64,000 bases of DNA. Origin: Microbispora oryzae (lineage in GTDB: Bacteria; Actinomycetota; Actinomycetes; Streptosporangiales; Streptosporangiaceae). Within the stretch, counting starts at the first letter, position 1. Every line of letters begins with the position of its first letter. The notes under the pieces are model-generated. The model did not search any database, had not been told where the DNA came from, and was given only the letters and a program-made list of their open reading frames with translations. A program made the translations under genes and the position numbers. The DNA lies in assembly GCF_017896165.1 (NCBI RefSeq), contig NZ_JAFCNB010000016.1, positions 62,001 to 126,000 of the forward strand, given 5' to 3'. Below are positions 16,700-26,033 of this stretch, in pieces.

Positions 16700-16880
16700 T
16701 GCGTCCCCCTTGTGATGGTTTCGCCCGTTTTATGGCTACCCGTCCGTGATTCCGGTAATCCGATCCGGTGCTCGCCAGAGGGGACGTCGCGGTAGGTTGG
16801 CGCCCGATCGTCGCACCGCGACCGCCGACGCCGGCCGGGCCGGCGGGGTGAGCGGTGAGTGCTGGACCGGGAGGAAAGTC

Positions 16881-17642
16881 ATGGAAGCGCTGGGCATCGA
16901 CATCGGCGGTTCGGGCGTGAAGGGCGCCACCGTTAACACCGAGACCGGGGATCTGACCGGAGAGCGGGTGCGCATCCCCACCCCCCAGCCGTCCACCCCC
17001 GAGACGGTGGCCGCGACCGTCCGCGAGATCGTCGAGCACTTCTCCTGGAGCGGTCCGGTCGGTGTCACCTTCCCCGGCGTCGTGCTCGACGGCGTCATCA
17101 GGACGGCCGCCAACGTCGACCGCTCCTGGATCGGGGTGAAGGCCACGGACCTGTTCGGCGAGGGGGTCGCCGTGCTCAACGACGCGGACGCGGCCGGCGT
17201 CGCCGAGGTGGCGTTCGGCGCGGGACGCGGCCGGTCCGGCGTCGTGCTCGTGCTGACCTTCGGCACGGGCATCGGCAGCGCGCTGTTCCTGGACGGCAGG
17301 CTGGTGCCCAACACCGAGTTCGGTCACATCGAGATCCGGGGCAAGGAGGCCGAGCACCGTGCCTCCGACCGCGCCCGCGAGGAGCACGACCTCGACTGGG
17401 AGGAGTGGGCCGGGCGCGTCGAGGAATACCTCGTCCGGATGCGCGACCTGCTGTCCCCGTCGCTCATCGTCGTGGGTGGCGGAGTGAGCAAGAAGTCCGA
17501 GAAGTTCCTGCCGCTCATCGATCTCGGCGGCACCCCGGTCGTCCCGGCGGAGCTGCGCAACCTGGCCGGAATCGTGGGCGCAGCCATGACCGCCTCCATG
17601 ACCACCGGCATTTCCTCCGCCGGGGGCCGGGCCGCCGGCTGA
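16881..17642 (+). CDS. ppgK: Polyphosphate glucokinase (ROK family)
   Basis: 253 residues from ATG 16881, with GGGAGGAAAG upstream. The N-terminal phosphate loop GIDIGGSGVKGA, the catalytic Asp in VLNDADAAG, the ROK signature region around FGTGIGSALFLDG and the FGHIEIRGKEAEHRAS segment match actinobacterial polyphosphate glucokinase, which phosphorylates glucose using polyphosphate (and usually ATP). The classical triple-Cys zinc motif of other ROK proteins is absent, as expected for this subfamily. Monocistronic by spacing. Confidence 0.92.
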   Translation: MEALGIDIGGSGVKGATVNTETGDLTGERVRIPTPQPSTPETVAATVREIVEHFSWSGPVGVTFPGVVLDGVIRTAANVDRSWIGVKATDLFGEGVAVLNDADAAGVAEVAFGAGRGRSGVVLVLTFGTGIGSALFLDGRLVPNTEFGHIEIRGKEAEHRASDRAREEHDLDWEEWAGRVEEYLVRMRDLLSPSLIVVGGGVSKKSEKFLPLIDLGGTPVVPAELRNLAGIVGAAMTASMTTGISSAGGRAAG

Positions 17643-17690
17643 AACCCTCGCCGTCTTGCCGCGCTCTCCCCACTTCCTGTATTTCCTACC

Positions 17691-17725
17691 TGGACACCGG
17701 GAAATATTCCTGTCATGATGCGGTC
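17691..17725 (+). promoter_or_regulatory. Promoter giving a leaderless start at the leader peptide
   Basis: TGGACA (17691-17696), a 17-bp spacer and CATGAT (17714-17719) form a good housekeeping promoter. The start of transcription expected 6-7 bp after the -10 box coincides with ATG 17726, the first codon of the leader-like peptide, so that peptide would be translated from a leaderless end. Confidence 0.55.
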
Positions 17726-17848
17726 ATGAGCTCATCGGGGAAGCTGACCGAGCGCCGCCACATCGATCTGCTCCGCGTCTGCAGCGCCGCCTGTCAAGCA
17801 CCGGTACCGCCGAAACCCGGAACGCGACATGGCAAGGAGAAACCACCG
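17726..17848 (+). other. Cys leader-peptide-like segment, in frame with the next gene
   Basis: The 41 codons from ATG 17726 begin MSSSGKLTERRHIDLLRVC and continue SAACQAP. This matches the R-x-H-[IV]-D-L-x-R-x-x-SA-x-C pattern of the short putative leader peptides found upstream of sulfur-related and other genes in actinomycetes. Unlike the usual free peptides of 20-30 residues, no stop codon follows: the frame continues into the winged-helix gene. It may be an N-terminal extension or a leader overlapping the gene's own ribosome site (AAGGAGA at 17834-17840). Confidence 0.55.
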
Positions 17849-18388
17849 ATGTCCCAGCCCAATGTGATCGACTTCACCGGCCGGCGGCGCGAGCAGGGCG
17901 GCCGGCCGGCTCCGCCGGACGGCGGAACGGTCCTCGGCGTGCTGCCGCTGCCCGGAGGCAGGGCGGCGCTCGTCATGGTGGGGCACGTCGTGCCCCTGGA
18001 AGAGGGGCGCCCGTCCGGCCCGGCGGCCGAGGGCGAGCGGCGGCCGGTCCCCGTCCGCACGACCACGGTCCCCCGGCAGCGGGAGGCGCGGGAGGAGACG
18101 CCCGAACTGGTCGTCGACCGCGCCTGCCGGGTCGTACGGGTGGACGGCGAGGAGATCGATCTCACCTTCCGCGAGTTCGAGCTGCTCGACTACCTGTCCG
18201 CGGCGCCCGGCCGCGTGCACAGCCGCCGCCAGCTCCTCGCGGCCGTCTGGGACCGGTACGGCGACGAGGGCGGCCGCACGGTCGACGTCCACGTCCTGCG
18301 GCTGCGCCGCAAGCTGGGCCGGTTCGCCGACCGGATCGTGACCGTGCGCAACGTCGGCTACAAGTACCAGCCGCCCCGGCGGCCCTGA
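17849..18388 (+). CDS. Orphan winged-helix (OmpR/PhoB-type) DNA-binding protein
   Basis: 179 residues from ATG 17849, eight bases after AAGGAGA; a 220-residue form from ATG 17726 is possible. Residues ~1-85 are variable and Arg/Pro-rich; ~88-178 form an OmpR-type effector domain (LVVDRACRVVRVDGEEIDLT, FREFELLDYL, VHVLRLRRKL, TVRNVGYKY). There is no receiver domain and no partner kinase nearby. The cysteine-type leader peptide ahead suggests control linked to cysteine or sulfur supply. Targets are unknown. Confidence 0.85.
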   Translation: MSQPNVIDFTGRRREQGGRPAPPDGGTVLGVLPLPGGRAALVMVGHVVPLEEGRPSGPAAEGERRPVPVRTTTVPRQREAREETPELVVDRACRVVRVDGEEIDLTFREFELLDYLSAAPGRVHSRRQLLAAVWDRYGDEGGRTVDVHVLRLRRKLGRFADRIVTVRNVGYKYQPPRRP

Positions 18389-18448
18389 TCCCGCCTCGAA
18401 AAACCACTGGCGGATCGACGGGCGGCGTTGCCTATCCTTGAGCATGGA

Positions 18449-21400
18449 ATGAACGTTCTCGCCGATCTCCAGAGCCGCCTGCCCGACCTCATGCTGCGTG
18501 ACCAGCGCCGGTTGCGCCGCCGCATCGACGGCATACGCCGCGTGCGCGGATCCTCCCGGCAGGCCGTCGCGGAGGAGATCGCGAAGGACGTGGAGGCCGC
18601 CGAACGCCGGGTCGTCACCCGGCGCGAGGCCATGCCCGTCCTCCGCTATCCCGAGGAACTGCCGGTCAGCCGGCGCCGGGACGACCTGCTCGCGGCCATC
18701 CGTGATCACCAAGTCGTCATCGTCGCCGGTGAGACCGGCTCAGGCAAGACGACCCAGCTCCCGAAGATCTGCCTGGAGCTCGGGCGCGGCGTGCACGGCA
18801 CGATCGGCCACACCCAGCCGCGGCGGATCGCGGCCCGGACCGTGGCCGAGCGCATCGCCGAGGAGCTGTCGATCCCGCTCGGCGAGGCCGTCGGCTACAA
18901 GGTGCGGTTCACCGACCACTCAAGCGACGGCACGCTCGTCAAGCTGATGACCGACGGCATCCTGCTCGCCGAGATGCAGAACGATCCGCTGCTCCTGCAG
19001 TACGACACTCTGATCGTCGACGAGGCGCACGAGCGCAGCCTCAACATCGACTTCATCCTCGGCTATCTGCGGCAGCTCCTGCCTAAGCGGCCCGACCTCA
19101 AGATCGTCATCACCTCCGCCACCATCGACCCCGAGCGGTTCGCCCGCCACTTCGCCGGGCCCGGTGGGGAGCCGGCGCCTATCGTCGAGGTGTCCGGGCG
19201 GACATACCCGGTGGAGGTGCGTTACCGGCCCGTCGAGGAGGACGACGACCAGACCCAGGCCGTCGTCGACGCGGTCGACGAGCTGTGCGCCGAGGGGCCC
19301 GGCGACATCCTGGTGTTCCTCAGCGGCGAACGGGAGATCCGCGACACCGCCGACGCGCTGAAGGGCCGCCCAGAGGAGGTGCTGCCGCTGTACGCCCGGC
19401 TGTCCGCGGCGGAGCAGCACCGGGTTTTCCAGCAGCATCGCGGACGCCGGATCGTGCTGGCCACCAACGTCGCCGAGACGTCGCTGACCGTTCCGGGCAT
19501 CAAGTACGTCATCGATCCGGGCACGGCCCGCATCTCGCGCTACAGCCACCGGCTGAAGGTCCAGCGGCTGCCCATCGAGCCGATCTCGCAGGCGTCGGCC
19601 AACCAGCGGGCCGGACGCTGCGGGCGCACGTCGGACGGCATCTGCATCCGGCTCTACTCGGAGGACGACTTCGCCTCCCGGCCGGAGTTCACCGACCCGG
19701 AGATCCTCCGCACCAACCTGGCGAGCGTCATCCTGCAGATGACGTCCCTGGGCCTCGGCGACATCGCCGCGTTCCCGTTCGTCGAGCCGCCGGACAGCCG
19801 GCAGATCAGGGACGGCGTCAACCTCCTGCTCGAACTGGGCGCGCTGGCCGACGGCGCCGACCGGCTCACCCCGCTCGGCCGCAAGCTCGCCCAGCTTCCC
19901 GTCGATCCCCGGCTGGCCCGCATGGTGCTGGAGGCCGAGCAGAACGGCTGCGCCCGCGAGGTCATGGTCGTCGCGGCCGCCCTGTCGATCCAGGACCCGC
20001 GCGAGCGCCCGGCGGACAAGCAGCAGGCGGCCGACGAGAAGCACCGCCGCTTCGCGGACAAGGAATCCGACTTCCTGTCGTATCTCAATCTGTGGAGATA
20101 CCTGCGTGAGCGGCAGCGGGAGCTGTCGTCAAGCGCGTTCCGGCGGCTGTGCAAGGCGGAGTTCCTCAACTACCTGCGGGTCCGTGAGTGGCAGGACATC
20201 GAGAGCCAGCTCAGGCAGGTCGCGCGCACCCTGAACATCGTGCCCAACAGCGTGGACGCCGACCCGCAGCGCGTCCACCAGTCGCTGCTCGCCGGCCTGC
20301 TGTCGCATATCGGCGTCAAGGACGTGGAGGCCAGGCGCAGGCAGGACGGGCAGCGCCGCCCGCTGACCGAGTACATCGGCGCGCGGGGCGCCCGGTTCGC
20401 CGTGTTCCCCGGCTCCGCGCTGGCGAAATCGCCGCCGCAGTGGGTCATGTCGGCCGAGCTGGTCGAGACGTCGCGGCTGTGGGCGCGGGTCAACGCGAAG
20501 ATCGAGCCACAGTGGATCGAGCCGCTCGCCCAGCACCTCGTCAAACGCACCTACAGCGAGCCCCACTGGGAGAAGGACCAGGCCGCCGTGGTCGCGCTGG
20601 AGAAGGTCACCCTCTACGGCGTGCCCATCGTGACCGAGCGCAAGGTCAACTACGGGCGGATCGATCCCGAGCTCAGCCGCGAGCTGTTCATCCGGCACGC
20701 CCTCGTCGAAGGCGACTGGCGCACCCACCACCGGTTCTTCCACGACAACCGCAAGCTGCTCGACGAGGTCGAACGGCTGGAGGAGAAGGCCCGCCGCCGC
20801 GACATCCTCGTGGACGACGAGACGCTGTTCGACTTCTACGACGGGCGGGTCCCGGCCGAGGTGGTGTCCGGCCGCCACTTCGACAGCTGGTGGAAGAAGG
20901 CCTCCAGGGAGAGCCCCGACCTGCTGACGTTCTCCCCGGACATGCTGGTCAACGACAGCGCCGGAGTCAGCGCCCGCGACTACCCCGACGCCTGGCGGCA
21001 GAACGGCCAGCGCATGCGGCTGACCTACCGGTTCGAGCCGGGCGCGATCGCCGAGGCCGGCCGGCGGGAGGCCGACGGCGTCACCGTGCACATCCCGCTG
21101 GCCGTGCTCAACCAGGTCGACCCGGTGGGCTTCGACTGGCAGATCCCCGGCCTGCGGGAAGATCTGGTCACCGCCCTCATCCGGTCGCTGCCGAAGAACC
21201 TGCGCCGCAACTTCGTCCCCGCGCCCAACTTCGCCAAGGCCGTCCTGGAACACGTACGACCCGGCAGCGAGCCGATTCTCGACGCGCTGGAACGCGAGCT
21301 GCACCGGATGACCGGCGTGACCGTGCCCAGGGACGCCTGGGCGGTCGACCAGCTCCCCGACCACCTGCGCATCACCTACCGGGTGGTCGACGACGGCAAA

Positions 21401-22357
21401 CGCCCCGTCGGCGAGGACAAGGACCTGGAGGCGCTCAAACGGCGGCTCGCGCCCAAACTGCGGGAGACCCTGTCCAGGGCGGCCGACGACCTCGAACGGC
21501 GGGGGCTGCGGGACTGGACGATCGGCGCCTTGCCCCGGGTGTTCGAGCAGGGCCGGCTGCGGGCCTATCCGGCGCTGGTCGACGACGGCGACAGCGTCTC
21601 CGTCCGGATGTTCGACACCGAGGCCGAGCAGCACAGGGCGATGTGGGCCGGCACCCGGCGGCTGCTGCTGCTCAACGTGGTGCAACCGGCGAAGGCCATC
21701 CTCCGCGGGCTGACCACGGCGCAGAAGCTCGCGCTCAGCCGCAGCCCCCACGGCAGCGCGCCGGCCCTTTTCGACGACTGCACGGCCTGCGCGGCCGACA
21801 AGCTCATGGCCGAGGCCGGGGGACCGGCCTGGGACGAGGCCGGATTCCGGCGCCTGCACGATCACGTGCGGGCGTCGTTGTACGACACGACCCTGGAGGT
21901 CGTGTCCCGGGTGGAGCGGATCCTGGCCGTCTGGCACACCGCGCAGACCGCGCTCTCCGGGCCCGCCGGTCCGGCCGAGGCCGTGGCCGACGTCAAGGAG
22001 CAGCTCGGCGGGCTGATCCATGCGGGGTTCGTGACCGAGACCGGCTACGCGCGTCTTCCGGATGTGAACCGCTACCTGCGGGCCGTCGAGCGCCGCCTGG
22101 AGAAGCTGCCCGACGACCCGCACCGCGACCGCGAGTGGATGCACCGCGTCCACGACGTGGAGGACGACTACCACGACCTGCTCGACCGGCTGAAGCCGGC
22201 CGAGCGGGACGCTCCGGCGGTCCGGGACATCCGGTGGATGATCGAGGAGCTGCGGGTCAGCTTCTTCGCCCAGCAGATCGGGACCCCGACGCCGGTGTCG
22301 GAGAAGCGCATCCGCAAGGCCATGGACCAGATCGAGGCCGGCCCCCGGCCGAGCTGA
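18449..22357 (+). CDS. hrpA: ATP-dependent RNA helicase HrpA (DEAH box)
   Basis: 1302 residues from ATG 18449; TTG 18428 is an alternative. Walker A GETGSGKTTQ at ~94-103, DEAH at 191-194 (DEAHERS), SATID (motif III), and QRAGRCGRT (motif VI) are all present, followed by the helicase-associated, OB-fold and long DUF3418-type C-terminal domains that give HrpA proteins their ~1300-residue length. HrpA rescues stalled ribosomes and processes mRNA in E. coli. The intervening spacing to the regulator upstream is 60 bp; no operon partner is obvious. Confidence 0.95.
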   Translation: MNVLADLQSRLPDLMLRDQRRLRRRIDGIRRVRGSSRQAVAEEIAKDVEAAERRVVTRREAMPVLRYPEELPVSRRRDDLLAAIRDHQVVIVAGETGSGKTTQLPKICLELGRGVHGTIGHTQPRRIAARTVAERIAEELSIPLGEAVGYKVRFTDHSSDGTLVKLMTDGILLAEMQNDPLLLQYDTLIVDEAHERSLNIDFILGYLRQLLPKRPDLKIVITSATIDPERFARHFAGPGGEPAPIVEVSGRTYPVEVRYRPVEEDDDQTQAVVDAVDELCAEGPGDILVFLSGEREIRDTADALKGRPEEVLPLYARLSAAEQHRVFQQHRGRRIVLATNVAETSLTVPGIKYVIDPGTARISRYSHRLKVQRLPIEPISQASANQRAGRCGRTSDGICIRLYSEDDFASRPEFTDPEILRTNLASVILQMTSLGLGDIAAFPFVEPPDSRQIRDGVNLLLELGALADGADRLTPLGRKLAQLPVDPRLARMVLEAEQNGCAREVMVVAAALSIQDPRERPADKQQAADEKHRRFADKESDFLSYLNLWRYLRERQRELSSSAFRRLCKAEFLNYLRVREWQDIESQLRQVARTLNIVPNSVDADPQRVHQSLLAGLLSHIGVKDVEARRRQDGQRRPLTEYIGARGARFAVFPGSALAKSPPQWVMSAELVETSRLWARVNAKIEPQWIEPLAQHLVKRTYSEPHWEKDQAAVVALEKVTLYGVPIVTERKVNYGRIDPELSRELFIRHALVEGDWRTHHRFFHDNRKLLDEVERLEEKARRRDILVDDETLFDFYDGRVPAEVVSGRHFDSWWKKASRESPDLLTFSPDMLVNDSAGVSARDYPDAWRQNGQRMRLTYRFEPGAIAEAGRREADGVTVHIPLAVLNQVDPVGFDWQIPGLREDLVTALIRSLPKNLRRNFVPAPNFAKAVLEHVRPGSEPILDALERELHRMTGVTVPRDAWAVDQLPDHLRITYRVVDDGKRPVGEDKDLEALKRRLAPKLRETLSRAADDLERRGLRDWTIGALPRVFEQGRLRAYPALVDDGDSVSVRMFDTEAEQHRAMWAGTRRLLLLNVVQPAKAILRGLTTAQKLALSRSPHGSAPALFDDCTACAADKLMAEAGGPAWDEAGFRRLHDHVRASLYDTTLEVVSRVERILAVWHTAQTALSGPAGPAEAVADVKEQLGGLIHAGFVTETGYARLPDVNRYLRAVERRLEKLPDDPHRDREWMHRVHDVEDDYHDLLDRLKPAERDAPAVRDIRWMIEELRVSFFAQQIGTPTPVSEKRIRKAMDQIEAGPRPS

Positions 22358-22403
22358 ACCGAACCCGGCCGAGCCGAACCGTCTCCACCGGCGAGACAGC
22401 CGG

Positions 22404-23963
22404 TCAGCGGCCGAGCACGGCGCCGATCAGTGCGCGGGGGTCCGCCGCCCCGGCCAGCACTCCGGACGGCAGCACGTCGATGACCTGCGCGTGCCCGAAG
22501 TGCGATCCGTACGGCAGCTCGTTTACGGTGTGGCCGCGTCCCCGCAGCCCGTCGCCCCAGGGGTTGCGCTCCTCGACCTCCACAGAAGGCGCGGAGCGCC
22601 AGGTGTCGAAGCCGGTCCCGCCCATGCCGAGCACCCACCGCGGCGCGGAGACCACCTCTCCCGGCGACTCCCCGAGGTCAAGCAGCCGGGTGACGAGCTG
22701 CAGCACGATCTGCGGCTGGGCGTCGCCGCCCATCGTGCCGAGCACCGAGCGGAGCCGGCCGTCGGGGTGCGTGACGAGGGCGGGCGACAGCGTGTGCGGC
22801 GGGCGTCTGCGCGGGCCGTACTCGGCCGGGTGACCCGGGGCGAGTGAGAACCCGATGCCGCGGTTGTGCAGGTTGATACCGGTGCGGGGCTCGAAGAGCA
22901 GGCTGCCGTAGCCCGAGGCGTTCGACTGGATCAGCGACACGCCCATGCCGTCCCCGTCCACCGCGCAGAGGTACGTCGTGTCACCTGTGGCGGCCGGTGG
23001 ACCCGCCGGGGCCGAGCACCGCTCGCGGTCCACCAGCGCGCGGCGGGCGTCGGCGGTGTCGAGCGGCGGGACGGCCGACTCGTGGAGAGCGTCGAGCCGG
23101 TCGTACCCGGCGGCGCGGGCGGCCTCCACCAGCAGGTGCGTCCACTGGGGATCGGCCGGGTCGCGGGGCGGGTCGAGCTTGCCGAGGATCTCCAGCGCGA
23201 GCAGCAGCAGGTAGCCCTGTGAGTTCGGCGGGGTCGTCCACACGTGGTGCCCGAACGCCTCCACGCGGATCGGGTCCACCCAGTCCGCGTTCGGCAGCGC
23301 GAGGTCGTCCTCGGTGTACTCGCCGTGGCCCATCTCCAGCAGCCCCTCGCCGAACTCGCCGAGGTAGAAGCCCGACCGCCCACCGGAGGCGACGGCGCGC
23401 AGGGCGCGGGCGACGCCCGGACGGCGGATGACGTCGCCCGGCCGCTTCACGTGCGTGAAGTCGCCGGCGCCCGGAAGCGAGCCGATGAAGTCGCCCGGCC
23501 CCATGAGCGGTGAGGCGGGGAAGCCGTCCTCGGCGTGCCGGATCGCGGGGGCCAGCACGTCGCCCAGCGGAAGCCGGCCGTACCGCTCGTGCAGCGCCGC
23601 CCAGCCGTCGACGCAGCCGGGCACCGGCACCGAGCGGATGTCGTACAGGTGCGGCATCCGGTCGTGGCCTTCGGCCCGCAGCCGGTCGGGGTCCGCGCCG
23701 GAGCCGGCCCGGCCCGACGCGTTCAGGGCGGCGACGGATCCGTCGCGCGCCGATCCGTCCTGCGCCGATCCATCGTGTACCAGGGCGAACAGGTCGCCGC
23801 CGAGGCCGCACATGTGGGGGGCGGTGACGGCGAGCACCGCGTTCGCGGCGACGGCCGCGTCGGCCGCGCTGCCGCCCTGGTCGAGCATGGCGATCCCCGC
23901 CGCCGAAGCCAGATGGTCAACCGTACATACCATGCCGTTCAGGGCGAAACGAGTCTCACTCAC
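22404..23963 (-). CDS. Gamma-glutamyltransferase family protein
   Basis: 519 residues from GTG 23963. The Ntn-hydrolase precursor shows the autocleavage and catalytic Thr329 in GDTTYLCAVD and the late GTMGGDAQPQ motif that forms the glutamate pocket. The usual TTH is TTY here. No signal peptide is seen, so unlike E. coli Ggt it may be cytosolic; many actinobacterial homologues act on glutathione-like, mycothiol-related or acyl-amide substrates. It is divergent from the HAD gene, sharing a 100-bp region with two GTT-N5-AAC repeats. Confidence 0.87.
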   Translation of the reverse strand: MSETRFALNGMVCTVDHLASAAGIAMLDQGGSAADAAVAANAVLAVTAPHMCGLGGDLFALVHDGSAQDGSARDGSVAALNASGRAGSGADPDRLRAEGHDRMPHLYDIRSVPVPGCVDGWAALHERYGRLPLGDVLAPAIRHAEDGFPASPLMGPGDFIGSLPGAGDFTHVKRPGDVIRRPGVARALRAVASGGRSGFYLGEFGEGLLEMGHGEYTEDDLALPNADWVDPIRVEAFGHHVWTTPPNSQGYLLLLALEILGKLDPPRDPADPQWTHLLVEAARAAGYDRLDALHESAVPPLDTADARRALVDRERCSAPAGPPAATGDTTYLCAVDGDGMGVSLIQSNASGYGSLLFEPRTGINLHNRGIGFSLAPGHPAEYGPRRRPPHTLSPALVTHPDGRLRSVLGTMGGDAQPQIVLQLVTRLLDLGESPGEVVSAPRWVLGMGGTGFDTWRSAPSVEVEERNPWGDGLRGRGHTVNELPYGSHFGHAQVIDVLPSGVLAGAADPRALIGAVLGR

Positions 23964-24015
23964 GAATGGCGACTCTACGGCAGACGGGACGGCTCTATCG
24001 CGCTCGCGTTCTAAA

Positions 24016-24040
24016 GTTGCCGTAACAAAGTTGACGCAAC
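24016..24040. promoter_or_regulatory. Tandem GTT-N5-AAC operator candidates
   Basis: GTTGCCGTAAC (24016-24026) and GTTGACGCAAC (24030-24040) are two similar 11-bp inverted repeats with centres 14 bp apart, in the divergent promoter region of the GGT and HAD genes. No regulator gene is adjacent. They may be operators for a distant repressor. Confidence 0.4.
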
Positions 24041-24064
24041 AAAACCGATTAAAGGGGCGTACCT

Positions 24065-24718
24065 ATGATCCGGGCGGTCGTGTTCGACGTGGGGGAGACC
24101 CTCATCGACGAGACGCGGCTGTGGTCGCGCTGGGCCGACCGGCTCGGGGTGCCCCGCCTCACCTTCCTCGGTGTGCTCGGCGGCATGGCCGCGCTCGACC
24201 GGTCGTACGAGGAGGCGTTCGAGCTGGTCCGCCCCGGGATCGACGTGGAGGCCGAGATCGAGGCGTGGCGGCGGGAGGACCCCGCGGGCCTCCGGGAGAA
24301 CTTCGACGCCGACGACCTCTATCCCGACGTCCGTGCGTCCCTCGCCGCGCTCCGCGACGCCGGTTACCGCCTGATCGTCGCGGGCAACCAGCCGCCGCAG
24401 GCGTACGACGCGCTCGTCGCCATGGACCTGCCGGTCGACGGGGTGTACACCTCGGCCGCGTGGGGGGTGGCCAAGCCGGAGCCCGCCTTCTTCGCCAAGG
24501 TCGCGGCCGTGACGGGCGCGGCGGCCGACGAGATCCTCTACACCGGCGACCGGCTCGACAACGACGTGTTCCCGGCCAGGGCCGCGGGCATGCGGACCGC
24601 CCTGATCCGCCGGGGGCCCTGGGGCCACCTCCACGCGGCGCGCCCGGGAGCCGCCGCGGCCGATCTCCTGCTGGACGGCCTCGCCGACCTTCCGCGTCTC
24701 GTCCCTTGCCTGGCCTGA
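24065..24718 (+). CDS. HAD-superfamily hydrolase
   Basis: 217 residues with AAAGGGG before ATG 24065. Motif I is VVFDVGETL: the nucleophile Asp9 is present but the usual second Asp (DxD) is Gly, as in some HAD subgroups that lack the general acid for phosphomonoesters. Motif II (IVAGN), the Lys of motif III (VAKPEPAFF) and motif IV (YTGDRLDNDV) are intact. The substrate is unknown. The gene is convergent with the SGNH esterase 13 bp away. Confidence 0.85.
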   Translation: MIRAVVFDVGETLIDETRLWSRWADRLGVPRLTFLGVLGGMAALDRSYEEAFELVRPGIDVEAEIEAWRREDPAGLRENFDADDLYPDVRASLAALRDAGYRLIVAGNQPPQAYDALVAMDLPVDGVYTSAAWGVAKPEPAFFAKVAAVTGAAADEILYTGDRLDNDVFPARAAGMRTALIRRGPWGHLHAARPGAAAADLLLDGLADLPRLVPCLA

Positions 24719-24731
24719 ACCGGCCGGGGGG

Positions 24732-26033
24732 TCACAGCAGCCGCAGGTTCACCGCGTACGCGAGCCGCCGCCGGCCGGCGTCGCTCATGTGCAGGTGGTC
24801 GCCGGAGTCGTAGGAGGCGATGAGCTGCTCGGGGACGGCGGGGTCGCGGACGGCCTTGTCGAAGTCGAGGACGCCGTCGAACGCCCTGCTGGTCCTGATC
24901 CACGCGTTGACCCGCTGCCGGATCTCCTCCCGTTCGGGCGTCCAGGTGCCGAACCCGTAAAACGGCGTGAGGGTGGCGCCGAGCACCCGCAGCTTCCGGG
25001 CGTGCGCCTCCCGGATCAGCCGCTTGTACGCGTTGACGATCGGCGCGGGCGAGGTGTACGCGCCACGCGAGATGTCGTTGATGCCCTCGTACACGACGAC
25101 GGTCCGTACGCCCGGCTGGGTGAGGACGTCCCGGTAGAACCGGTTCAGCCCGCTCGGCCCGACATTCGAATAGATCAGTCGGTTGCCCGCGATGCCGGCG
25201 TTGACCACGCTCACCCGATGCGCGGCGGAGAGCCCGGCGACGCGGTGCCGCAGGTAGTCGGTCCAGCGGCGGTTGGCGTCGACGGTCTGCCCGGTGCCGT
25301 CGGTCAGCGAGTCGCCGAACGCCACCACCGAGTGGACGGCCGCGGGCGCCTGGACGGCGATCCGGTCGAGGAAGTACCACTGCGTGCTGGTGTAGGTGAA
25401 GCCGTCCGCCGACTCCGACGCGGCGTGGTCGCCGGGCCCCGACAGGTACGTGGTCGCGTAGGCGCGCTCGTGGCCCGTGATCTCGCGCACCGTCGAGGGG
25501 AGGAACATGCTGACGACAACGTCGGCGCCCCCGGGGAACCGCCCGGGGATCGGATCGCTCCACACGGCCCGGCCCGCGGGGACCGTCACGGACGCGTGGC
25601 CGCCGAAGGTGACCGGCCGGTTGGTGCCGGGCAGGATCTCCGGCCCGTACGCCTGGATGCCGGCGTGCACGTGCCGGATCGACACCGGCGCGGCGCCGAA
25701 CACGTTCGACAGCCGGATGCGCATCCCGTCGCCGCCGACGGCGGTCCGCGCCACCATGCGGACGGTCTGCCCGCCGAGTGCCGCGATCAGCCGGTCGCTG
25801 GAGCTGGACCAGGTGCTCACGAGACGCGTCGCCGGCGTGGGCGTGTCGCTGCGGCGGTGTGACGAGGGCCGGTTGTCCTGCTCGCGCCGGTCGAGGGCGG
25901 CCGAGGCGGCGGGCAGGCCGCGCGCGGCGGCCGGGGACGCGAGCACGGCGGGGGCGGTCGTGGCCAGGCCCGTCGCGCCCAACGCGAGGACCGTGACGGT
26001 GAACCTGGTCAACCGGGGGGCCGGCCGTGCCAT
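24732..26033 (-). CDS. Secreted SGNH/GDSL-family esterase
   Basis: 433 residues. An N-terminal signal peptide (LTRFTVTVLALGATGLATTA, cleavage after a small-residue run near 30-40) precedes a beta-rich domain and the SGNH hydrolase domain: Ser242 in FGDSLTDG (block I), Gly in VVNAGIAGN (block II), Asn in YEGINDISRG (block III) and Asp/His in SGDHLHMSD (block V). The expected activity is lipase, esterase or deacetylase on exported substrates, including acetylated polysaccharides. No operon partner. Confidence 0.88.
   Translation of the reverse strand: MARPAPRLTRFTVTVLALGATGLATTAPAVLASPAAARGLPAASAALDRREQDNRPSSHRRSDTPTPATRLVSTWSSSSDRLIAALGGQTVRMVARTAVGGDGMRIRLSNVFGAAPVSIRHVHAGIQAYGPEILPGTNRPVTFGGHASVTVPAGRAVWSDPIPGRFPGGADVVVSMFLPSTVREITGHERAYATTYLSGPGDHAASESADGFTYTSTQWYFLDRIAVQAPAAVHSVVAFGDSLTDGTGQTVDANRRWTDYLRHRVAGLSAAHRVSVVNAGIAGNRLIYSNVGPSGLNRFYRDVLTQPGVRTVVVYEGINDISRGAYTSPAPIVNAYKRLIREAHARKLRVLGATLTPFYGFGTWTPEREEIRQRVNAWIRTSRAFDGVLDFDKAVRDPAVPEQLIASYDSGDHLHMSDAGRRRLAYAVNLRLL

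Noticed and set aside
20129-22174. 681-codon open frame opposite HrpA
   Set aside because: Shadow frame: complementary to a full-length HrpA with all helicase motifs.
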